DNA from: Pelotomaculum sp. UBA5255
Lineage (GTDB): Bacteria > Bacillota > Desulfotomaculia > Desulfotomaculales > Pelotomaculaceae
Direction: 5' to 3'
Assembly (NCBI GenBank): GCA_002408725.1
Contig: DHTR01000017.1
Location: forward strand, 40,869 to 55,961
DNA length: 15,093 nucleotides
Shown: positions 6,815-13,761 of the stretch, in pieces
Layout of the letters: each line of letters starts with the position of its first letter
Position numbering within the stretch: position 1 is the first letter of the stretch
The notes under the pieces: model-generated
Databases searched by the model: none
Seen by the model: only the letters and a program-made list of their open reading frames with translations
Told to the model about the DNA's origin: nothing
Translations under genes and position numbers: made by a program

Positions 6815-8209
6815 ATGAACCAGGACGCGTCAATTAAAAAATATGCTTTGATCACGGTAACAATGGCCTCTTTTTTAATACCTTTTATGGGTAGTGCCGT
6901 TAACCTGGCAATCCCTTCCATTGGGGGGGATTTCAACAGCAGCGCACTGCTCTTGAGCTGGGTTGTCAGCAGCTATCTTCTTGCCTCTGCAGCGTTCCTG
7001 CTGCCCTTCGGAAGGTTTGCCGACATCCTGGGCAGAAAAAAGGTTTTTATTTCAGGTGTTGCCGTGTTCTCCCTTTCCTCCCTGCTCTGCGGAATGGCCG
7101 GGTCGATCCAGACCCTAATTGCTTTCAGGGTCCTGCAAGGAATAGGCGGGGCGATGATTTTCGGCACCAGTATGGCCATTCTGACCTCAGTCTATGCTCC
7201 CCAGGAAAGGGGAAAAGTGCTGGGGATCAACGTGGCTACCGTTTATACCGGGCTTTCACTGGGCCCGGTGCTGGGGGGTGTTATGAACCAGCACCTGGGA
7301 TGGCATTCTATTTTTTATCTCAATGTTCCCATTGGCTGCCTGATCATCCTCCTGGCGGTCTTGAAGTTGAAGGGAGAATGGGCCGGCGCCAGGGGAGAGC
7401 GTTTTGACCTGGGCGGATCGGTTCTGTACGTGGGCGGCGTGGTTGCCTTTATGTACGGAATTTCCTCCTTTGCCGCATCGCCCTGGGCCAAATACATCTT
7501 TGCCGCGGGAATTGCCCTGCTAGCCCTGTTTGTCCGGTACGAAATCAGACTTGAACAGCCGATCCTGAATCTCCGCCTGTTCACCCGGAGCGCTTCTTTT
7601 GCCTATTCCAACCTGGCAGCGCTTATTAACTACAGCGCAACCTTTGCGGTAGGTTTTCTGCTTTCCCTGTATCTACAGGTGGCGGTAGGCTTCGACTCCC
7701 AGACAGCCGGCCTGATCCTGCTGTCCCAACCGGTGATCATGGCTTTGCTGTCCCCCTTTGCGGGAACGCTCTCCGACCGGGTGGAACCACGGGTGGTCGC
7801 TTCCTGGGGAATGGGTTTGACCACTGCGGGACTTTTTGTTTTCAGCTTTTTAACCAGTCAAACCCCCCTGTGGCTGATCATCCTGAATCTTGTCCTTCTG
7901 GGTACGGGCTTTGCCCTCTTCTCCTCGCCAAACAGCAATGCAATTATGGGATCGGTGGAGAAAAAATACTACGGTGTGGCCTCTTCGACCCTGGGCACTA
8001 TGAGGACCATCGGTCAGGCCATCAGTATGGCTATCGCGACCCTGGTTGTGACCCTTTACCTGGGCGGCGCGGAGTTGAGTCCCGATCAAGCGGAACTCCT
8101 GGTTAAAAGCGTCAAGGTTTCCTTCAGCATCTTTGCCCTGACCTGCTTTGGAGGCATTTTTGCGTCTTTGGCCAGGGGAAAGGTTTTGACCGGGGAGGCT
8201 CCACATTAG
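6815..8209 (+). CDS. MFS multidrug-type exporter, DHA2 (EmrB/QacA-like) family
   Basis: A 464-residue polytopic membrane protein, probably a proton-driven exporter of small molecules. Seen: VNLAIPSIGGDF near residue 30 in the position of the DHA2 first-helix motif; motif A GRFADILGRKK at 66-76; motif B RVLQGIGGA at 105-113; and antiporter motif C GLSLGPVLGG at 146-155. The length fits 14 transmembrane segments, although I did not place every helix. The acidic residue often present in the first helix of QacA-like pumps is not evident. The gene stands alone, with a terminator before and after it and its own promoter candidate, so it is probably not part of the importer operon. The cargo is unknown, and export of drugs, organic acids or pathway intermediates cannot be separated from sequence. 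Confidence 0.88.
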   Translation: MNQDASIKKYALITVTMASFLIPFMGSAVNLAIPSIGGDFNSSALLLSWVVSSYLLASAAFLLPFGRFADILGRKKVFISGVAVFSLSSLLCGMAGSIQTLIAFRVLQGIGGAMIFGTSMAILTSVYAPQERGKVLGINVATVYTGLSLGPVLGGVMNQHLGWHSIFYLNVPIGCLIILLAVLKLKGEWAGARGERFDLGGSVLYVGGVVAFMYGISSFAASPWAKYIFAAGIALLALFVRYEIRLEQPILNLRLFTRSASFAYSNLAALINYSATFAVGFLLSLYLQVAVGFDSQTAGLILLSQPVIMALLSPFAGTLSDRVEPRVVASWGMGLTTAGLFVFSFLTSQTPLWLIILNLVLLGTGFALFSSPNSNAIMGSVEKKYYGVASSTLGTMRTIGQAISMAIATLVVTLYLGGAELSPDQAELLVKSVKVSFSIFALTCFGGIFASLARGKVLTGEAPH

Positions 8210-8272
8210 TATCTTGGGGACAGGCTGCAGTTGGTCACAGGTAAAACCAAAAGCTAAATAATGTTACTAAAA

Positions 8273-8309
8273 GGGCAGCCCGGTAATCTTACCGGGCTGC
8301 CCCATTTTT
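8273..8309 (+). terminator. Strong rho-independent terminator after the MFS gene
   Basis: A perfect GC-rich stem, GGGCAGCCCGGT (8273-8284) with its complement at 8291-8302, loop AATCTT, then ATTTTT. On the opposite strand the stem is followed by TTTTAG, so it may also stop minus-strand transcripts coming from the DUF3892 gene. Confidence 0.93.
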
Positions 8310-8489
8310 CGAACGGTACAACCGGGGGACACAGCTGCAGCGTTGTATTACTTAAGTTTGACGGTAATAATTTCCATCCCTGGTGTCTGTAGGGTTGAGT
8401 GCACTTCCAATTTACGGTTGCCTCAAATTGTGCCACGCGATAAATTCAGCAATGGCGGGTCTCTCCAGGATCGCTGTCAAATTCAAGTG

Positions 8490-8705
8490 TTAGAATGTTG
8501 GCAGGTTGTCCAGGTTGTTTACTTCAAGGCCATCGGGATTGCCCCTTAGGTATTCCCTGCCGTTCCTGGCCTTGCCCACGTTAACTCCTTCAAGCATGCC
8601 GTCCCGGGCCATCCTGATCGCGTCGTCGATGCCGTATACGTTCCCGTTTATGAAAACATCGGTGATATCGCCCTGGGCGTTTTTTCTAACCTTCTCAATT
8701 TTCAT
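8490..8705 (-). CDS. Small DUF3892-like protein
   Basis: A 71-residue soluble protein that I recognise as resembling the DUF3892 family: an ITKVRK-like opening (here IEKVRKNAQGDIT), then GIDDAIRMARDGMLEGVNVGKA, RNGREYLRGNPDG and the ending NNLDNLPTF. No biochemical function is known to me. The start ATG 8705 follows a purine-rich AGGAGGAGAG site on the minus strand at a good distance. It lies 133 bases downstream of the ABC-F gene on the same strand and could be read from that transcript or from its own promoter; I found no clear promoter. The family name comes from memory of its conserved motifs and was not checked. Confidence 0.75.
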   Translation of the reverse strand: MKIEKVRKNAQGDITDVFINGNVYGIDDAIRMARDGMLEGVNVGKARNGREYLRGNPDGLEVNNLDNLPTF

Positions 8706-8838
8706 ATTAGCTCTCCTCCTCCTGCCTTTAGTATGCCCCCGGTTTCACCGATAAATATTCTAGAGTCCGTAAATTGTTTGATTTGTTCAGGCAAGAGGAC
8801 TTGCTGCCAGCTGGTGAGCTTTTTGAGAGCTGATTTTC

Positions 8839-10761
8839 CTACTCTTCGGCCAGGGCCAGCCACTTTTCCAGATGGGCCTGCAGGGACGACCGGTCCTGTT
8901 CCAGCTGGTTCTGCCGCTGCAGGCAGGCCTGGTAGTCCTTATAAACTTCCGGTAGGGTCAGTTCTTCCTCCAGGCGGGAAATGGATTGTTCCAGGCCGGC
9001 AATAGCCTGTTCGAGTTCCTCCAGCAAGCGCTGTCGCCGGCGTTTTTGGCGTTCTTCCTCTTTCTTGCGCAGGTACTGTTCCTTTTCAGCCGTTATCGGG
9101 CTGCGTTCCGCTTCTGCGTTCCTCTGCCTGCCGGTTTCTAACGGCGCCTGCTCCGCCTTCTTTGAGGCGTAATCATCGTAATTACCCAGCCAGCTCGATG
9201 TGCCGCCAGGAGAGAGTTCCAGGACTCTAGTGGCGATTTTATTAATAAAATAGCGGTCGTGCGATACAAAAAGAAGCGTGCCCGGATAATCGGTGAGGGC
9301 GTCTTCAAGCACTTCCCTGCTGGGGAGGTCGAGGTGGTTGGTGGGCTCGTCCAGAAGCAGGAAGTTTGCTTTCTGCAGCATCAGTGAGGCCAGGGCCAGC
9401 CGGGACTTTTCCCCGCCGCTCAAGTCCGCCACCTGTTTTAAAACATCTTCACCACGAAACAAAAACCTGCCCAGCACCTTGCGGACATCCACCTCGTTTA
9501 GACGAGGGTAGCGGTCCCAGAGTTCCTGCAGGACCTGCTTCCCACCGGTCAACCCCTGCTGTTCCTGGTCGTAATAGCCTATCTGGACGTGGTTCCCCGG
9601 CCTAAGCCTGCCACCCAGGGGCGCAAGCCTTCCAGCGATACTCTTAAGCAGCGTTGACTTGCCGATGCCGTTGGGACCAATCAGGGCTACCCGCTCACCC
9701 CTGCCGATTTCAAAATTCAGGCCCCGGGCCAGGGCCAGTCCGGGATAGCCGATGCAAAGGTCCTCCACCTGGAGAACTTCCTGGCCGCTGGGCCGGCTGA
9801 TCTTGAAAAAGATGCTGGCCCGGATTTCTTTGACCGGCCGCTCCAGTCGCTCCATCTTTTCCAGCGTCTTGAGGCGGCTTTGGGCGCGCCGGGTGGTATC
9901 CTTGGCGGCGATGTTGCGCCGCACAAAGTCCTCCATCCGGGCAATTTCCCCCTGCTGGCGGTTGTATTCTTTAAGCTGCTGTTCGACTGCTTCGGCTTTT
10001 TGCTGCACAAAGCGCGTATAATTGCCGGTATAGCGGGTAAGGCTGCCGCGTTCCAGTTCGTAAATGACCTCTGCCAGAGCATCCAGGAAGTAGCGGTCAT
10101 GGGAAACAACCAGAACCGCTCCGCGGAATGATCGCAGGTATTGTTCCAGCCAGGCCAGGTTGTCCAGATCCAGGTAGTTGGTCGGCTCGTCCAGGATCAG
10201 CAGATCCGGTTCTCCCAGGAGACAGCGGGCCAGGGCCAGGCGGGTCTTCTGGCCGCCGCTTAAGGTTCCCACAGGGACATTAAAGTCCGTCTCTGCAAAC
10301 TTGAGGCCCCGGAGTACCCCGCGAATACTGGCCTCATATTCAAAGCCGCCCCGGTTTTTAAAAACGGAGGACAGGTTGTCATAGTTCTGAAGGAATTGAT
10401 TGTAGGCACTGCTGTCGGCCGTCAGTGCGGGGTCCGACATTTTTCTCTCCATTTCCCTGAGCTGCTTCTCTATTTCAAGCAGGGGAGCAAACACGGCAAG
10501 CATTTCCTGCCAAATGCTTTGCCCTGATTCCAGTCCGTTATTCTGGGCCAGGTAGGACACCTTCAGGTCTCTGGCCCTGATAACTTCTCCCGTATCGGGT
10601 GTCAGACACCCGGTTAAAATTTTTATAAGGGTTGATTTACCGGCCCCGTTTACGCCTACAAGGCCGGCACGTTCTTTTTCCTGAACGGTGAAGTTTACGT
10701 CGCCCAATATCTGCCGGACCCCGAATGATTTGGAAATACGGGCCGCCTGCAATAGGATCAA
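8839..10761 (-). CDS. ABC-F ribosome-associated ATPase (YdiF/Uup-like)
   Basis: A 640-residue soluble protein with two ABC domains and no membrane segment, the layout of ABC-F translation factors that bind the ribosomal E site and act on the P-site tRNA. Domain 1 has Walker A GVNGAGKST (36-44), signature LSGGQ (167-171) and Walker B LLILDEPTNYLD (187-198). The linker at about 240-315 is charged and helical and carries RRNIAAKDTTRRAQSR. Domain 2 has GPNGIGKST (362-370), LSGGE (447-451) and LLLDEPTNHLD (468-478). A basic, coiled-coil C-terminal extension runs from about 555 to 640. Length and extension fit the YdiF/Uup branch rather than short EttA. Both catalytic glutamates are present. The start is TTG 10761, chosen because MILLQAARISKSFG is the usual family beginning and GGTGAGG lies just upstream. 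Antibiotic resistance is possible for ABC-F proteins, but this branch is usually housekeeping. Confidence 0.92.
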   Translation of the reverse strand: MILLQAARISKSFGVRQILGDVNFTVQEKERAGLVGVNGAGKSTLIKILTGCLTPDTGEVIRARDLKVSYLAQNNGLESGQSIWQEMLAVFAPLLEIEKQLREMERKMSDPALTADSSAYNQFLQNYDNLSSVFKNRGGFEYEASIRGVLRGLKFAETDFNVPVGTLSGGQKTRLALARCLLGEPDLLILDEPTNYLDLDNLAWLEQYLRSFRGAVLVVSHDRYFLDALAEVIYELERGSLTRYTGNYTRFVQQKAEAVEQQLKEYNRQQGEIARMEDFVRRNIAAKDTTRRAQSRLKTLEKMERLERPVKEIRASIFFKISRPSGQEVLQVEDLCIGYPGLALARGLNFEIGRGERVALIGPNGIGKSTLLKSIAGRLAPLGGRLRPGNHVQIGYYDQEQQGLTGGKQVLQELWDRYPRLNEVDVRKVLGRFLFRGEDVLKQVADLSGGEKSRLALASLMLQKANFLLLDEPTNHLDLPSREVLEDALTDYPGTLLFVSHDRYFINKIATRVLELSPGGTSSWLGNYDDYASKKAEQAPLETGRQRNAEAERSPITAEKEQYLRKKEEERQKRRRQRLLEELEQAIAGLEQSISRLEEELTLPEVYKDYQACLQRQNQLEQDRSSLQAHLEKWLALAEE

Positions 10762-10893
10762 GGTGACCTCACCCCTTTCACCTATCCAGTTTACAACAGA
10801 GGGCCGGACTTTTACAAGCGTCAGGAAAATGAATGGATGCTTTCTTGCTCAGGTTCAAAAAGACGCCTCCACCCTGTGGGATTACCGGCAGAG

Positions 10894-11049
10894 TCAACTG
10901 GGGTCCACTTCATCCAGGGATAAGGTTGTAACCAGGGTAAAGTTCCCCTTTTGAACCTCCTCCTGTTGAGCGCTCTTTTCTAGTATATCTTCATTGCCCG
11001 GAGCCAGGGCCGGAGCTTTTTGCTTGCCTTTCTGCTTCTGTCTCTTCAT
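10894..11049 (-). CDS. Small basic ORF of 51 residues, unknown function
   Basis: A short ORF between the wall hydrolase and the ABC-F gene. The first 15 residues are highly basic (MKRQKQKGKQKAPAL), followed by an acidic middle (NEDILEKSAQQEE) and a compact end, GNFTLVTTLSLDEVDPS. ATG 11049 is preceded by CGAGG 9 bases upstream, and codon choice looks like that of its neighbours. It starts 62 bases after the hydrolase stop and ends 132 bases before the TTG of the ABC-F gene, so one minus-strand transcript could carry all three. I do not recognise a family. The lysine-rich start could bind nucleic acid or ribosomes, but that is a guess. It may also be chance, since 51 codons is short. Confidence 0.5.
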   Translation of the reverse strand: MKRQKQKGKQKAPALAPGNEDILEKSAQQEEVQKGNFTLVTTLSLDEVDPS

Positions 11050-11111
11050 TCTTAATTACCTCGTTTGATTAAAATGTCCGAACTTAGGTAAATCTGAAAA
11101 AAATGATCGAG

Positions 11112-12161
11112 CTAACGGGCGTACCGCCGGGCTCCCCAGTATTCCTCCCCGTAATCCCCGCTGTCGATGGCCTCAATGCGGATCAAGGAGCGGCTGTTGG
11201 GGGCGTGGATCATCTGCCCGTTTCCTATATACATGCCCACATGGTGAATCTGGCCCTGGCCCCCTTTGGCCGCATAAAAAAGCAGGTCTCCCGGAAGCAG
11301 GTCCTGCCTGGAAACGGCAGTTCCTCCTCTGGCCTGCTCGTCTGCGTCCCGGGGTATAGTTAGACCCTGGGACTGGTACAGCCGCATGGTAAAGCCGGAG
11401 CAGTCAAATCCGAATGAGGCCGTTCCCCCCCAAAGATAGTGGGCGCCCAGAAACTGCCTGGCCTCGTCGACAATTCCTTCCCACGAAAAAGCCAGCTCCT
11501 CATCTCTTTTAAGGTCACTTCGGGTTAAAAAACCCGTGGCGCCGTCCGGCAGGCGCACGGTTGCGGCCCGGCCCTTTTCCTCCAGCAGGGGCAGACGGGT
11601 CTGGTAAGCCACTTCGCCTGAAATTTCGGTAAGCTCCTCGTTTTTGTAGAGGTGAGTGGTTTTCGCTGTAACTACGACACCGGGTAGCCGTTTCAGGTCC
11701 GTACTGTACTCGTTGTTCCGGGCTATGTGGGCAGCCGGTACCCAGCCGGGATAACCGCGCTCGTTTAACGTAGTTTTCTGCCACACCGCGGCAACCTTCA
11801 ACCATTCCCCTCTATCCTCGAGAATGTCAACAGGTTCCCCGAAAAGGGCCATGCTGTCTGCCTTATCCACCAACCATAGGCGCATGGACGCATCCATCCC
11901 GCCGGCCCAGGCTACAGGATCGTTGTTATCCCTTAAGATAAGCTCATCATAATCCCGCATCTGGCCAGGCCCGGCCCAGAGGACCGTAGCCGGTACTCGG
12001 ACCGCTCCCCGCTCACAACCGGTCGGGGAAGCAGGTCCACCCCTTTCTCCGGGGACGGGGGAACGGTCAGGGATGGCTGTTCCTACTGTTAAACGGTAGG
12101 GCAGATAGAAAAGCGCCGCCAGGGCGGCAACCAGAACCAGGCCCCTGAAAGTCTTGTTCAT
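11112..12161 (-). CDS. SH3-NlpC/P60 cell-wall endopeptidase (YkfC-like)
   Basis: A 349-residue exported hydrolase predicted to cut peptidoglycan stem peptides, most like gamma-D-glutamyl-diamino acid endopeptidases. A basic start and one hydrophobic helix (about 7-22) give a signal or anchor segment. Bacterial SH3-like regions follow at about 80-145 (AWAGGMDASMRLWLVDKADS, then GEWLKVAA and YPGWVPAAHI) and about 160-215. The NlpC/P60 domain spans about 225-349 with catalytic Cys254 in FDCSGF, His307 in HHVGMYIG and His319 in MIHAP, so the triad is complete. ATG 12161 follows GAGGT at close spacing. It lies on the minus strand, upstream of the 51-residue ORF and the ABC-F gene. The role could be wall turnover, sporulation/germination or recycling of wall peptides; context does not decide. 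Confidence 0.88.
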   Translation of the reverse strand: MNKTFRGLVLVAALAALFYLPYRLTVGTAIPDRSPVPGERGGPASPTGCERGAVRVPATVLWAGPGQMRDYDELILRDNNDPVAWAGGMDASMRLWLVDKADSMALFGEPVDILEDRGEWLKVAAVWQKTTLNERGYPGWVPAAHIARNNEYSTDLKRLPGVVVTAKTTHLYKNEELTEISGEVAYQTRLPLLEEKGRAATVRLPDGATGFLTRSDLKRDEELAFSWEGIVDEARQFLGAHYLWGGTASFGFDCSGFTMRLYQSQGLTIPRDADEQARGGTAVSRQDLLPGDLLFYAAKGGQGQIHHVGMYIGNGQMIHAPNSRSLIRIEAIDSGDYGEEYWGARRYAR

Positions 12162-12245
12162 TTTACCTCGGTTCTCTCATGTATTTGAATTGAAACATTT
12201 AGATCAACATATTCTTAGCATATCCAGAATGGTTCCGGAAATGTG

Positions 12246-12419
12246 TCACCTTCTTCTGAACTTGAAAAGCAGGAATGAGAACAAGACGGCTGCAAGAGTG
12301 CTGACGCTCAAGCCCGTGTTCTCATTTAAGCCCAGTTTAAAAGTCCACAGGCAGTAGACACCCACAGTGCTAAACACGGTAATCACATCAATAGCAAACC
12401 ATAACTCATCTATCCACAA
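12246..12419 (-). CDS. Small two-helix membrane ORF of 57 residues, uncertain start
   Basis: This reading frame runs from TTG 12419 to TGA 12248-12246. Its translation has two clear hydrophobic stretches, WFAIDVITVFSTVGVYCLW at residues 7-25 and VSTLAAVLFSFLLF at 39-52, joined by a polar turn (KLGLNENTG) and ending in KFRRR, the expected positive-inside tail. Codon use looks coding. The weak point is initiation: TTG 12419 has AAAGG directly in front with no spacing, an in-frame TAA lies two codons upstream, and the next candidate is GTG 12386. It begins 17 bases after the stop of the Cys-rich gene, so translational coupling is possible. I do not recognise a family; it may be a small holin-like or stress/sporulation membrane protein, or a decayed gene. 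Confidence 0.45.
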   Translation of the reverse strand: MWIDELWFAIDVITVFSTVGVYCLWTFKLGLNENTGLSVSTLAAVLFSFLLFKFRRR

Positions 12420-12436
12420 CCTTTAGGCTAGCTTAA

Positions 12437-12754
12437 TTAGAGAGACTCGTTATCATCATAGGCTTCACTGATAATACAAGGGACGGAGCCTGAAACCAGG
12501 CGGCCGGTTGACAAAACTACGTAGATGATTCTTCCCGTGGGGTTCTCCATAATTTGTTGGGGATCAATCCATACCCGTTTACATTTTCCTTTGTCACAGC
12601 AGTTGTAATCCGGGCAGTGACCGCAACAAATAGAGCCGCAAGTAAGGTTGTCGTTGAAGTTGTCGGCGCACTTGGGGAGAGCTCCCTCCCCCTCATTGTA
12701 AATGTTCAGGCAGTAGTTGGCTCTTTCCTTGAGCGTCATTCCTGTAAAAACCAT
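12437..12754 (-). CDS. Cysteine-rich 105-residue protein, unknown function
   Basis: A small soluble protein with ten cysteines: C15, C29, C39, C43, C44, C47, C52, C53, C58 and C93. Seven of them sit within residues 39-58 in the pattern CGSICCGHCPDYNCCDKGKC, which looks like a metal-binding knuckle or a disulfide-rich patch. There is no signal peptide, so the cytoplasm and metal binding (zinc or Fe-S) are more likely than disulfides; this is inference. After the cluster comes VWIDPQQIMENPTGRIIYVV, a strand-like region. ATG 12754 follows AAGGGGGG with 7 bases spacing; a second ATG five codons later is also possible. It is the first gene of the minus-strand series and faces the AT-rich promoter region. 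I do not recognise a family. Confidence 0.7.
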   Translation of the reverse strand: MVFTGMTLKERANYCLNIYNEGEGALPKCADNFNDNLTCGSICCGHCPDYNCCDKGKCKRVWIDPQQIMENPTGRIIYVVLSTGRLVSGSVPCIISEAYDDNESL

Positions 12755-12841
12755 CTTAGGTCCCCCCTTGTTGAGAGTCTTTCAAAAATTATCTTTTAGA
12801 ATATTCTTAATTAAATGGGTAAATTCCTCTTTATTTAATAG

Positions 12842-12869
12842 TTGACCTTGTTGCTTTAGCCGGTATAAG
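12842..12869 (+). promoter_or_regulatory. Near-consensus sigma-A promoter with no clear gene behind it
   Basis: TTGACC (12842-12847) and TATAAG (12864-12869), 16 bases apart, each match the consensus at five of six positions. The expected transcript would start near 12876 and run through about 440 bases lacking a clear gene before reaching the 13316 gene. Confidence 0.5.
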
Positions 12870-12878
12870 TTTTATACC
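12862..12878. promoter_or_regulatory. Palindrome overlapping the -10 box, operator candidate
   Basis: GGTATAA, spacer GTT, TTATACC: a perfect 7+3+7 inverted repeat covering the -10 and the likely transcription start of the promoter at 12842-12869. A repressor bound here would block that promoter. No matching regulator gene is identified. Confidence 0.4.
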
Positions 12879-13254
12879 TTTCCGAGTTATCACAAACTTT
12901 GAGGTAATTATTTAAAATTAGAACAGTTCGGACAAATTTTGTGTATCTTTATTGCATGGAGGATTATGCTGGTATTCAGGCGGATGTCCAGGATGCTTTG
13001 GCCACAAACTACAACCAGGAGTGAGGATAGATAACTTATCTGTTCTACATCCAATGGCCTTTGTTTTTGCGCCTTTGATCGTTGTTACCTAACCAAGATC
13101 GCATGCAAAGGACACTAAACTATTTTGCGTTAGTACGATAAGATCTCAACCTCTATTTTGGGTAAGCTATCATATATGTGTGGGTTGTTTGTGTTAATCG
13201 ATTTGCTCATTAACAGGTCTCAAAAAATAAATTATGATCTAATCCGATATAGGT

Positions 13255-13283
13255 TTGACAAATGCTGTAACTTTGTTTATAAT
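13255..13283 (+). promoter_or_regulatory. Perfect consensus sigma-A promoter of the 110-residue protein gene
   Basis: TTGACA (13255-13260), exactly 17 bases, then TATAAT (13278-13283), with the gene's AGGGGTG site and ATG following 33 bases after the -10. A short ACAAA/TTTGT inverted repeat (13258-13262 and 13272-13276) lies between the boxes and could be an operator, though it is weak. Confidence 0.85.
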
Positions 13284-13315
13284 CTATCAAGAATCCAAAA
13301 ATAGGGGTGTGAGAA

Positions 13316-13648
13316 ATGGCATTTGAAATTTATAAACCGCGTGGTGAGAGGATACCCAAGTTACCCTTAGTAACGATCTCAAAGAACTCCATAGTACTAA
13401 ACAAGCATGCCCGTGAAAAATTAAACGTGGAGAGGGTCGAATTGGCTTATGACCGGGAAACTAACACAATCCGGATAAAAGCTACGGAAGAAGGACAGAA
13501 TATTAAAAAAACCAAAGTCTTTAGCAGGGGGTTTTTCAATCACTTCAACATTATGGCTAAAGGTAAGTATCACGCGAAATATGACGAAACAGAGAACTCT
13601 TTATATGTGAATTTAAACGAGGATCAGGTTCAGGTCGGCTCGCAGTAG
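13316..13648 (+). CDS. Conserved-looking 110-residue protein with an internal repeat, unknown function
   Basis: A small soluble protein, basic and strand-rich, with no signal peptide, membrane helix or cysteine. It appears to contain two similar halves, about 23-56 and 64-100. Each half has a short strand, a helix-like basic stretch (NKHAREKLN; RGFFNHFNI), then a YD-x3-N-x-hydrophobic hairpin: YDRETNTIRI at 45-54 and YDETENSLYV at 89-98, with identical spacing. The N-terminus IYKPRGERIPKLPLVTISKN resembles an AbrB-like or small nucleic-acid-binding opening, but I cannot assign it. ATG 13316 follows AGGGGTG (13303-13309). The gene is monocistronic by design: a perfect consensus promoter in front and a terminator overlapping the stop codon. 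Strong constitutive or tightly repressed expression is likely. A DNA- or RNA-binding role is a guess. Confidence 0.8.
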   Translation: MAFEIYKPRGERIPKLPLVTISKNSIVLNKHAREKLNVERVELAYDRETNTIRIKATEEGQNIKKTKVFSRGFFNHFNIMAKGKYHAKYDETENSLYVNLNEDQVQVGSQ

Positions 13649-13664
13649 GTTGCGGGCTGTTTTT
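13637..13664 (+). terminator. Terminator overlapping the stop codon of the 13316 gene
   Basis: Stem GCTCGCA (13638-13644) with TGCGGGC (13651-13657), one G-U pair, loop GTAGGT, then TGTTTTTA. The stop codon TAG (13646-13648) sits inside the loop. The right arm could instead pair with AGCCC at 13677-13681, a possible but weak competing fold. Confidence 0.7.
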
Positions 13665-13720
13665 ATAAGGGTCAGGAGCCCAAAAATAAATATTTACTCA
13701 CTTTTTGCATCTGCTTCTAT

Positions 13721-13726
13721 TATAAT
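13721..13726 (+). promoter_or_regulatory. Possible -10 box for the 94-residue membrane protein gene
   Basis: A perfect TATAAT lies 35 bases before ATG 13762, but the expected -35 position (13698-13703, TCACTT) is poor. It would restart transcription after the terminator at 13637-13664. Confidence 0.35.
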
Positions 13727-13761
13727 GATCTTAACTGGAGCCACGAAGAGGCGAATGACCG

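Larger units (their letters stand above)
12755..13315. other. AT-rich 561-base gap with promoters and palindromes
   Basis: No gene can be supported with confidence. It holds a near-consensus plus-strand promoter (12842-12869) overlapped by a palindrome (12862-12878), a second, perfect plus-strand promoter (13255-13283), and short palindromes at 12798-12807 (AGAATATTCT) and 13029-13041 (AGATAACTTATCT). Between them, a 22-codon ATG frame (12956-13024) and a longer overlapping Cys/Gly-rich frame (12952-13092) can be read, neither with a ribosome binding site. The base composition is clearly more AT-rich than the flanking genes. Confidence 0.5.

Noticed and set aside
8254..8436. 60-codon open frame on the minus strand
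   Set aside because: It runs through the strong terminator stem, starts with GTG without a ribosome binding site and has no recognisable pattern.
9717..10109. 130-codon open frame on the minus strand inside the ABC-F gene
   Set aside because: A shifted frame of the same strand; the ABC-F frame carries both ATPase domains without a break, so no frameshift is needed.
12154..12357. 67-codon plus-strand frame after the hydrolase start
   Set aside because: No ribosome binding site, unpatterned translation, and it overlaps the better minus-strand membrane ORF and the hydrolase start.
12554..12799. 81-codon plus-strand frame over the Cys-rich gene
   Set aside because: Antisense to a frame with a good ribosome binding site and patterned cysteines.
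12755..13315. CRISPR array or tRNA in the AT-rich gap
   Set aside because: No regularly spaced direct repeats and no cloverleaf-compatible sequence with a CCA-type end.
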